A stretch of DNA of 64,000 bases from UBA5614 sp034678545 (GTDB lineage Bacteria > Cloacimonadota > Cloacimonadia > Cloacimonadales > Cloacimonadaceae), in the NCBI GenBank assembly GCA_034678545.1, contig JAXDBS010000032.1, positions 62,001 through 126,000 on the forward strand. Direction: 5' to 3'. Under the pieces are notes generated by a model. That model ran no database searches. It saw only the letters and a program-made list of their open reading frames with translations, and had not been told where the DNA came from. Made by a program: the position numbers and the translations under genes. Shown piece by piece: positions 1 to 6,666 of the stretch. The stretch's first letter is position 1. Every line of letters begins with the position of its first letter.

Positions 1-70
1 CAGGAGCAGTATCTTCTGTCGTCTCGTTTTTGACTTGGTCTTGGTCCTTTGTTTGGTCATGTGTTACCAT
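1..70 (-). CDS. rpsA: Start of probable 30S ribosomal protein S1 (partial)
   Basis: An ATG at position 70 on the minus strand opens a frame that runs off the left edge (begins MVTHDQTKDQDQVKN, 23 codons visible). A strong ribosome site, AGGAGGAATC, lies directly before it and overlaps the TAA stop of the Cmk-IspH gene, so the two genes are coupled. The visible residues are a polar, acidic, low-complexity N-terminus with no diagnostic motif. The S1 assignment rests on context: cmk-ispH-rpsA is a common order in bacteria, and S1 proteins often start with such a tail. Another protein is possible. Confidence 0.5.
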   Translation of the reverse strand, partial: MVTHDQTKDQDQVKNETTEDTAP

Positions 71-79
71 GATTCCTCC

Positions 80-1633
80 TTAATTGACGGGTATATCTTC
101 GACACTTGTCACGGTTGTCCGATTTCCCGTGAGTTTATTTATTCTGTTATAGACATTCACAATCAGGTGGTCGGGCGTGGAAGCTCCGGCCGATAATCCA
201 ATTCTGCAATGGGCAGCCACCTGCTCCGGCGTGAGTTCGTCCGCCGTCTCGATGTGGAGCGTGGTAGTGAGGGCGGAGCTCAACTGGAACAGCATGCGCG
301 TGTTGGAGCTGTTGCGCCCGCCGATGATCACCATGAGGTCACTGCGCGCGGCGAGTGCAGCGGTAGCCTCCTGCCGCAGGGAAGTGGCCGTACAGATGGT
401 GTTGAAGAGCCTCAGTTCCTTCACCCGGGGCGCCAGGGCGGCCACCAGTTCCTGCAGGGTGGCTGTGTTCTTGGTGGTCTGCGAGATCACGCCCAGCTTT
501 TTCCAATGCCTGTCCGGCAATTCGTTTCGACCTGTCACCACCAGGGTTTCGCCCTCGCAGTAGGAGAGCATGGCCACCACTTCAGGATGATCCCTGTCGC
601 CCAGGACGATGACCGGATAGCCTTCCCGGCAGAGCTGACGGATGTTGGCCTGCGCCTTTTCGACAAACGGGCAGGTGGCATCGATCAGGGTATTGCCGTT
701 TTGCACAAGGGTCTCACGCTCCTGGCGGGTGATCCCGTGGGAGCGGATGATCACTGTGCTGTCACGCAGGCTGGCGGCATCCTCAGCGGGGGTTATTCCG
801 TCCTGCCGCAACTGCTGCACCATCTGGGGGCTGTGGATCAGCGGTCCCATGGTATAGACAGGTTGCCCGGCCTTGCCGGCCTTCAGCGCCAGCTCTATGG
901 CCCGCCTGACTCCGAAGCAGAAGCCGGAATGCAGGGCCAGCCTGATCTCCACGCCGCCGCTTTGGAGCAGCTTGTCACATATGTGCCGGTAAAGAAGTTG
1001 CACCTGCTGTTCGATAGTGAGGTCCGTAGTGTCGACCGGGATGGCGTCGTCCGCCGGTTTGAGCGGGGCCAAATCACGGGTGCTATCCTGCCTGTCCCGT
1101 TGCAGCATTTCCTGCAGCACGGTGTCATAATCCGCTGCTTCGCCTTTTGCCTGCAGCTCCCTGCAGCGGCGCCGGGCGCGCTCTTCGGCAGTGGCATTGA
1201 GGAAGAACTTCAGATCGGCCCGCGGGAACACGACCGTCCCGATATCGCGGCCGTCCATGATGACGCCTCCCTCTGCTCCCATCCGGCGCTGCAACTCTAC
1301 CATCTTGGCCCGGACGGCGCCTAACGTGGAAATGTCTGAGGACAGGCGCGAGATGTCTTCCTCCCTGATCCTCTTAGTCACATCAACGCCTTGTAAAAGA
1401 ACCTTGTTGCCTGTGGGACTGTACTCGATGCGCAGATCGATCTTCTGCAACAGCCGGTCAAGGCCGGCAGCGTCACTGTGCTTGACGCCCTTCTCCAGCG
1501 CGGCCAGAGCGCAGGCACGGTACATGGCGCCGGTATCCAGGTAAACATATCCCAGCTTCTGTGCCAGCAGCTTGGCTGTCGTGCTTTTACCCGAAGCGGC
1601 GGGACCGTCTATCGCGATGATCAGTCTCTTCAT
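80..1633 (-). CDS. cmk-ispH: Fused cytidylate kinase / 4-hydroxy-3-methylbut-2-enyl diphosphate reductase
   Basis: Bifunctional protein of 517 aa. Residues 1-225 are cytidylate kinase (CMP/dCMP to CDP/dCDP), with the P-loop GPAASGKST at 10-18 and the DGRDIGT motif at 127-133. Residues 228-517 are IspH, the last enzyme of the MEP isoprenoid pathway, which reduces HMBPP to IPP and DMAPP with a [4Fe-4S] cluster. The three cluster cysteines are present as C239 (GFCFGV), C321 (ATCPFV) and C414 (NTICTATSLRQ). Both domains are full length, so this is a true fusion and not an unresolved frameshift. A weak AGGAT precedes the ATG. The gene is followed without a gap by the probable rpsA start. IspH supplies precursors for the polyprenyl synthase at 11468. 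Confidence 0.93.
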   Translation of the reverse strand: MKRLIIAIDGPAASGKSTTAKLLAQKLGYVYLDTGAMYRACALAALEKGVKHSDAAGLDRLLQKIDLRIEYSPTGNKVLLQGVDVTKRIREEDISRLSSDISTLGAVRAKMVELQRRMGAEGGVIMDGRDIGTVVFPRADLKFFLNATAEERARRRCRELQAKGEAADYDTVLQEMLQRDRQDSTRDLAPLKPADDAIPVDTTDLTIEQQVQLLYRHICDKLLQSGGVEIRLALHSGFCFGVRRAIELALKAGKAGQPVYTMGPLIHSPQMVQQLRQDGITPAEDAASLRDSTVIIRSHGITRQERETLVQNGNTLIDATCPFVEKAQANIRQLCREGYPVIVLGDRDHPEVVAMLSYCEGETLVVTGRNELPDRHWKKLGVISQTTKNTATLQELVAALAPRVKELRLFNTICTATSLRQEATAALAARSDLMVIIGGRNSSNTRMLFQLSSALTTTLHIETADELTPEQVAAHCRIGLSAGASTPDHLIVNVYNRINKLTGNRTTVTSVEDIPVN

Positions 1634-1756
1634 ATCCTGATATTTCTATTTTTTTTCACAAATTCAGCGGCAAGAAATCAAGTCAATCTTTTTTTCCCCG
1701 CCAGCGGCAGCCCCCTTTTCGGGAAAGGAGCAAAGGATCTTCCCACAGAACTGGGC

Positions 1757-1792
1757 AAAAAGAAAAAGGACTCCCGCGGGAGCCCTTTTTCT
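1757..1792 (-). terminator. Intrinsic terminator of the first ompA-like gene
   Basis: Read on the minus strand, a GC-rich stem (GGGCTCCCG / CGGGAGTCC, one mismatch) is followed by TTTTTCTTTTT. It lies just after the TAA of the OmpA-like gene that ends at 1807. The A-tract on its other side could let it work in both directions. Confidence 0.75.
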
Positions 1793-1806
1793 TATCATAT
1801 CTGCTA

Positions 1807-2778
1807 TTATTTGATCTTGATGAATTCGATCCTGCGGTTTTGGGCGCGACCTTCCTCAGTATCGTTGGAGGCGATGGGACGGGTTTCGCCCCAGCCGGAA
1901 GTGGTCAGGCGGGTCTCGTCAACGCCGTTCGCCGCCAGGTAGTTTTTCACAGTTTCGGCTCTCCGGCGGGAGAGGTCAAGATTGTATTCGTCCTCGCCCT
2001 GGCTGTCGGTGTGGCCCTGGATCTCCACTTCCACCTCGGGGTAATACAGGAGGGAGATGAGGACGTCGTTCAGGACGGGGAGGGCTTCCCTGGTCAGCTT
2101 GTCGCTGTCGAATTCAAAGGTGATGCCCTGCAGGACGAGCGGCGTTTCCTTCAGGAAGGTGTATTTGGGTTTGGCTTTCTTGCCGAAGGTGTGGGACACG
2201 CCCAGGAAGGCGGTCCAGTAGGCATCGTTGGGATCGGTGCTTTCGATTGCATCCAGATAGTCGGAGGCAAGCTCTTCTTTCTGGAAGCCGATCTCGAAAT
2301 CGACCGGCAGGCTGGTCAGGAAGGACACGCCCAATCCCCAGGAGGGGAGGGTCATGGCTGTGTAGTCTGATTTTTCAGGCAGTTTTCCGGGATAGAAGTT
2401 AGAAACTCCAACTCCGACTGTGGCATAGGGAGCGATCCGGTTGATGAGGTTTTTTCTGCCGAACACCAGTGGCTTGATGACCGGGCGCATTTTCAGCAGT
2501 AGGTCCCCACCCACGAGGTTGGATGTGTAATCCCCTGTTGCATAGGAAGCGGAAACCTTGGTCACGTAGGGATAGATGCCCAGGCTGAGGCACTTTTTCA
2601 GCCACACTTCATAGGACATGCCTATCATGCCGTTGTAATCCTTGTCCTTGGGCGATTCCAGGACCTGCGGATAAGACGCCCCCAGCCTCAGACCCAAAGT
2701 GCTTTCCATTGCCAGGCAGGTCCCCGCCAGGGCCAGCAGAACCAGGCATGCTAACAGTAATTTGATTAGCTTCTGCAT
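1807..2778 (-). CDS. OmpA-family outer-membrane protein
   Basis: Protein of 323 aa with a clear Sec signal peptide (about residues 1-23, ending TCLA). Residues 24-195 are rich in alternating hydrophobic/aromatic strands and look like a small membrane barrel. The C-terminal ~115 residues are an OmpA/MotB peptidoglycan-binding domain, shown by ITFEFDSDKL, IQGHTDSQGEDEYNLDLSRR and the closing NRRIEFIKIK. It probably anchors the outer membrane to peptidoglycan. It is a paralogue of the protein at 4997-6400 (shared GLRLGASY/GMSYEVWL features) but lacks that protein's BACON insert. AAGAGGAAATT precedes the ATG, with a promoter upstream and a terminator downstream, so it is probably monocistronic. 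Confidence 0.88.
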   Translation of the reverse strand: MQKLIKLLLACLVLLALAGTCLAMESTLGLRLGASYPQVLESPKDKDYNGMIGMSYEVWLKKCLSLGIYPYVTKVSASYATGDYTSNLVGGDLLLKMRPVIKPLVFGRKNLINRIAPYATVGVGVSNFYPGKLPEKSDYTAMTLPSWGLGVSFLTSLPVDFEIGFQKEELASDYLDAIESTDPNDAYWTAFLGVSHTFGKKAKPKYTFLKETPLVLQGITFEFDSDKLTREALPVLNDVLISLLYYPEVEVEIQGHTDSQGEDEYNLDLSRRRAETVKNYLAANGVDETRLTTSGWGETRPIASNDTEEGRAQNRRIEFIKIK

Positions 2779-2819
2779 AATTTCCTCTTTATTATTACTG
2801 TATTTATGAATGTACTGTC

Positions 2820-2846
2820 ATTATGTTTGAATGGCCCTTTTGTCAA
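2820..2846 (-). promoter_or_regulatory. Sigma-70-like promoter of the first ompA-like gene
   Basis: On the minus strand TTGACA (2846-2841) is followed after 15 nt by CATAAT (2825-2820), about 40 nt upstream of the start codon at 2778. The spacer is short, but both hexamers are close to consensus. Confidence 0.45.
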
Positions 2847-2958
2847 GGAAATTCCCTTTTCCCTCAGTAACCACCTGGTGTCCTGAATGGGGAGCATCAT
2901 TATACCGGGATTATTCCTGATAAGTCTGTAGATATAGCTTCTTATTACATCAGTATAA

Positions 2959-4608
2959 CTATTTGAGTAGAACAAGCCTTTTAACCGTATTAACCGACTG
3001 AGTTGTTAGCCGGTAGAGATAGATGCCGGAAGGCAGATTATAGCTGCTCAGGGTGGTTTCATGCGACCCCGGATCTAGTTTATATCTGGCAGTCTTTTGT
3101 CCTTTCAGATTATAAATAGTCAGATTACCGGTTTCTCTTTTGCTGATCTCTGTTTTTATGGTGGTGGTTTGGCCCCAATGAAATGGATTGGGATAAGCGC
3201 CATACAACTTGGATAAATCTGATACTTCAGGTGCGATGTCATCTTCAGCGCCCAACTCCACACCGAGTTTCGCAACATAGATATCTGTGCCTCCACTGCT
3301 AGTCAGAGAAATGGATCCGAAACCGACATTACTGCTGAATTCACCGGTAATATAATTGTTCCCGCCACTATCGCTGCCAATAGCGACACCGTGGTCAGCC
3401 TCTGCCCCTCCGGCTCGTTTTGCCCATACCCAGTTGCCGTTTGTATCGAGCTTGGCAACACAGATATCACTTCCTCCGTCTGTTACAAGTGAAGTAGTTC
3501 CAAAGTTTGCATTCAGGCGAAATTCACCTGTTATGCAGCTGTTTCCGTTGCTGTCTGTAATGATACCATAACCGAAATCACCGCTTGAACCTCCTGCGTG
3601 TTCAGCCCAAAGCCAATTGCCGTCTGTATCAAGTTTGGCAATAAAAATATCCTCAACTCCATAACTGGAAAGCGAGATAGTTCCAAAACTGGGTGTGCCA
3701 ACAAAATGACCTATTATATAGCTGTTTCCACTGTTGTCTATGGATATAGTCCTGCCTGCATCCCAAGCTGTCCCTCCGGCTTTTGTCGCCCACACCCAGT
3801 TACCCGCTGCGTCCAGTTTGGCAACATAGATATCCGATTCTCCATCAGTGGTAAAAACAAAGGATCCAAAAAAGGTAGTGGCCTGAAAACTACCTGTCAA
3901 ATAGCTGCACCCACTTGCATCGGTGGATATTCCTGTCCCAAAATCACTCCAAACTCCACCTGCACTTTTTACCCACAACCAGTTGCCGTCTGTATCCAGC
4001 TTGGCTATGAAGATATCTTCATAACCATTGCTCGTCAACGAATTTAGACCGAAATCGGCAATGCTCTTATAGTAACCGGTTACATATATATTCCCACTGT
4101 TATCAGTTGAAATTCCTTCACCAAAATCATAATCTGAAGAACCGGCACGTCTTGCCCAGAGCCAGTTACCGGCTGCATCCAGTTTGGCGACAAAGATATC
4201 GGTGTATCCAATGGAGGTCAGGATAGATGTACCGAAATTGGCAGTGTCTCTAAAAGAACCCGTTATGTAACTATTTCCTTCGCTGTCTTTGGTTATGGAA
4301 TAACCTTGCTCTTCATAACCTGATCCTCCGGCCCGGACCGCCCAAAGCCAGTTACCTTCCACATTCAGCTTAGCTACAAAAATATCACTGTATCCACTGC
4401 TTGTTAGTGACGTGAAACCAAAATCGGCAGTGCCTTTAAAAGAGCCTGTAATATAACTGTCTCCGTTACCGGCGGTGATTATGCCGCCTCCTTCATAATT
4501 GTCTTCTTCCGCCCCACCGGCTCGAACTGCCCAATCCCATTCCGGTGCCTGGGCCTGGATAGATATGCCGATTGCTATCATGATGGTGATGAACAGCAGC
4601 TTCTTCAT
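2959..4608 (-). CDS. Secreted seven-blade SBBP propeller protein with type IX sorting domain
   Basis: Protein of 549 aa with a signal peptide (residues 1-20). Seven tandem repeats of ~58-60 aa fill the body. Each starts with a W-x-W-A-x-x-AGG motif and carries 'GNSYITGSF...ADFG...LTS.G..DIFVAKLD..GN', the signature of SBBP (beta-propeller) repeats. Seven copies fit one closed seven-bladed propeller. The last ~80 residues form a type IX-type C-terminal sorting domain: YPNPF, then LTIYNLKGQK, then a terminal strand PSGIYLYRL. It is probably exported and attached to the cell surface or released. Function is unknown; such propellers usually bind proteins or glycans. AAGGAGACAATT precedes the ATG. 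The gene stands alone between the two ompA-like genes. Confidence 0.85.
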   Translation of the reverse strand: MKKLLFITIMIAIGISIQAQAPEWDWAVRAGGAEEDNYEGGGIITAGNGDSYITGSFKGTADFGFTSLTSSGYSDIFVAKLNVEGNWLWAVRAGGSGYEEQGYSITKDSEGNSYITGSFRDTANFGTSILTSIGYTDIFVAKLDAAGNWLWARRAGSSDYDFGEGISTDNSGNIYVTGYYKSIADFGLNSLTSNGYEDIFIAKLDTDGNWLWVKSAGGVWSDFGTGISTDASGCSYLTGSFQATTFFGSFVFTTDGESDIYVAKLDAAGNWVWATKAGGTAWDAGRTISIDNSGNSYIIGHFVGTPSFGTISLSSYGVEDIFIAKLDTDGNWLWAEHAGGSSGDFGYGIITDSNGNSCITGEFRLNANFGTTSLVTDGGSDICVAKLDTNGNWVWAKRAGGAEADHGVAIGSDSGGNNYITGEFSSNVGFGSISLTSSGGTDIYVAKLGVELGAEDDIAPEVSDLSKLYGAYPNPFHWGQTTTIKTEISKRETGNLTIYNLKGQKTARYKLDPGSHETTLSSYNLPSGIYLYRLTTQSVNTVKRLVLLK

Positions 4609-4996
4609 AATTGTCTCCTTTGTTTGAGGGTCGATTGGTTAACTCAGTCATTTATTTCGGAACTAATATATTCAAGCTTATTTTGTACGCTGTGCTGAAC
4701 CTGATTCCGGTGTCAAGAGATTTAATTGGCCTTGACCTTCCCCATTTTATACACCAGTCATAAAGAGATACATTTACTAACGACATTCTTTTCAAAGGCT
4801 TCCCAGAATTTTGCGGGAGGTAAGTCAAGGGGTGTCAGTTCTTACCTGCCTTGTCCGTTCCCTCTTCCCCTTTACCCACCCGGCATCCACCCGGGGTCCT
4901 CCTGGGCTTAGCCCGGGAGGACGGCAGGGGGCAAGAGGGCTGGGAAAAAGAAAAGGGCTTCCGCAGAAGCCCTTGAATTAGTGCGAAGTGACTGAA
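4609..4996. other. Intergenic stretch without a gene
   Basis: About 390 bp between the propeller gene and the second ompA-like gene, both on the minus strand. It holds the terminator of the downstream gene (4942-4974) and a strong hairpin at 4894-4922 (GTCCTCC-GGGC / GCCC-GGAGGAC) that resembles the other intergenic palindromes of this window. A TTGACA at about 4710 on the minus strand has no good -10 partner. No open frame in it looks coding. Confidence 0.5.
4942..4974 (-). terminator. Intrinsic terminator of the second ompA-like gene
   Basis: On the minus strand a 9-bp stem AAGGGCTTC / GAAGCCCTT with a TGCG loop is followed by TTCTTTTTCCC. It lies about 25 nt after the stop codon of the gene ending at 4997. 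Confidence 0.75.
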
Positions 4997-6400
4997 TTAT
5001 TTGACTACGAGTTCAGCCCGGCGGTTCAGAGCGCGGCCTTCCTCGGTATTGTTGGAGGAAACGGGATTCAGTTCACCTTTGCTGACGACTGTCAGGCGGG
5101 CGGCATAGATGCCTTTGCTGACCAGATAATCACGCACGGCTTCCGCTCTCTGCATGCCCAGGTTTTCATTGTAGCGTTCGGTGCCCATGTAGTCGGTGTG
5201 GCCCTGGATTTCCACATTAACTTCCTTGTAATGGGTGAGTCCGATGGCGTCGGCATCCAGGATGAAGCGGGCGGTTTCGGTCAGGTCATACTTGTCGAAG
5301 TCGAAATTGACGTTCTTCAGTTCCAGAGCAGGTTTGGGAGTGCCGGCCTGCACCACTGTCAGGGTGCGGGTAATGCCGGCGGTGGTGACATAGATGTAAC
5401 CGGTGCGGGGATTTTCACCCAGGTTGGCGTCATAGGTGACCACAAAGTTGGCGTTTCCTGTACCGCTGCCGGGGCTGACCGTCAGCCAGTCCTCGTTTTC
5501 GGTGGCGGTCCAGTCCGAATTGGATGTGATGGAGAAGTTGGTGGTTCCGGCCGCAGCGCCCACGTTGCGGGAGGCAGGGGAGACATTCAGTTCGGGAATG
5601 ATTTCGACCACTTCCGGCTCTTCGATCACGGGCTCTTCGATTTCCACGTATTCCTCTTCCTCTATGGGTTCGGGATAGACAACTTCCTCCATGTATTTTT
5701 CGCCTTTGCCGAAGGTGTGGGACACACCCAGGTAAGCCATCCAGAACCAGTCGTCGTCATCGTCCTTTTCCATACCGTCCAGGTAGTCTGTGCCCATGAA
5801 ATTGACCTGGCCGCCAAGTTGGAAATCCACGTCGATATTCGTGAAAATGTCGATGCCGGCCGCCAGGGTGGGCAGAACGGCCACGGTGTAATCATAGTCG
5901 ATTTTCTCAAACGCGATGTCATCGTCCGGATTGGCATTGTAATTGACTTCGTAAGCGTATTCGTCAATTTCGATCTTGCTGCCGTCCCTGTGTTTGGGGA
6001 AGTAGTTGACCAGGCCGCCGCCACCCGCTATGTAGGGAGCTACTCTTTTCCAGTTTGGCCTCAGCTTCAGGAGCAAATCTCCGCCCACCAGGTTGGACTG
6101 GAAGTTTCCGGTGTATTCACCTTCCTGCTTCATTGGTATTTCGGGGAAGGTCCAGCCATGAGTGGCAGGTCCGGCCTGAGCTCTGGTTACATAAGGATAA
6201 ACGCCCAGGCTGAGCCACCTGGCCAGCCAGACCTCGTAAGACATGCCGAGCATGCCGTTGATCTGGACCTCTTCCTCAATGTCGGTCTGGGAACTGGAAA
6301 TCCCGCCCCTCAGGCCGAGAGTGCTTTCCAGGGCAAAACCGCTGAGCGCGAAGAGAGCCATAACCATGATCAGTAAGAATTGATTTAAGCGTATTTTCAT
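4997..6400 (-). CDS. OmpA-family protein with BACON domain insert
   Basis: Protein of 467 aa. Residues 1-23 are a signal peptide, and ~24-230 are barrel-like strands ending SHTFGKGEKY. An acidic Glu/Pro/Val linker (~235-265) follows. Residues ~268-350 form an Ig-like BACON domain (LNVSPASRNVGAAAG, TSNSDWTATENEDWL, YIYVTTAG, TLTVVQAG). Residues ~355-467 are the OmpA peptidoglycan-binding domain (VNFDFDKYDLTE, IQGHTDYMGTERYNENLG, RALNRRAELVVK). BACON domains are usually linked to carbohydrate or mucin binding in Bacteroidota; here one sits between barrel and anchor, in the periplasm. A good AGGAGGTGTCAGA site precedes the ATG. It has its own promoter and terminator. Confidence 0.88.
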   Translation of the reverse strand: MKIRLNQFLLIMVMALFALSGFALESTLGLRGGISSSQTDIEEEVQINGMLGMSYEVWLARWLSLGVYPYVTRAQAGPATHGWTFPEIPMKQEGEYTGNFQSNLVGGDLLLKLRPNWKRVAPYIAGGGGLVNYFPKHRDGSKIEIDEYAYEVNYNANPDDDIAFEKIDYDYTVAVLPTLAAGIDIFTNIDVDFQLGGQVNFMGTDYLDGMEKDDDDDWFWMAYLGVSHTFGKGEKYMEEVVYPEPIEEEEYVEIEEPVIEEPEVVEIIPELNVSPASRNVGAAAGTTNFSITSNSDWTATENEDWLTVSPGSGTGNANFVVTYDANLGENPRTGYIYVTTAGITRTLTVVQAGTPKPALELKNVNFDFDKYDLTETARFILDADAIGLTHYKEVNVEIQGHTDYMGTERYNENLGMQRAEAVRDYLVSKGIYAARLTVVSKGELNPVSSNNTEEGRALNRRAELVVK

Positions 6401-6431
6401 TCTGACACCTCCTGATTATTTTCGATTATTT

Positions 6432-6460
6432 ATTTATTTATCGTATAGTAAATTTGTCAA
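6432..6460 (-). promoter_or_regulatory. Promoter of the BACON/OmpA gene
   Basis: On the minus strand TTGACA (6460-6455) is followed after 17-18 nt by ATAAAT/TAAATA in an AT-rich stretch, 30-60 nt upstream of the start at 6400. The same TTGACA-17-TAAATA form occurs upstream of the gene at 63840. Confidence 0.5.
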
Positions 6461-6666
6461 GTAAAATCAGCTAAATACGCGCTGTTGCTGTACGCAAAAG
6501 TCGCCGTTTTCCCTTTTGCATAGCTGCTTCCCGGGCCCCGGGGCCTGATTTTAAATCCATCGAGTAAAATACTGCCCAGGCCGGCTTGCTGCTCAACCAA
6601 AACCCGAAACACACTTGGGATCCCGCCTGGCAGGCAGGGGCGGAGTGGATTTGATCTATACCGGGG

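Noticed and set aside
2766..2975. A 69-codon minus-strand frame between the propeller and ompA-like genes
   Set aside because: No ribosome site, overlaps both neighbours, and the promoter of the ompA-like gene lies inside it.
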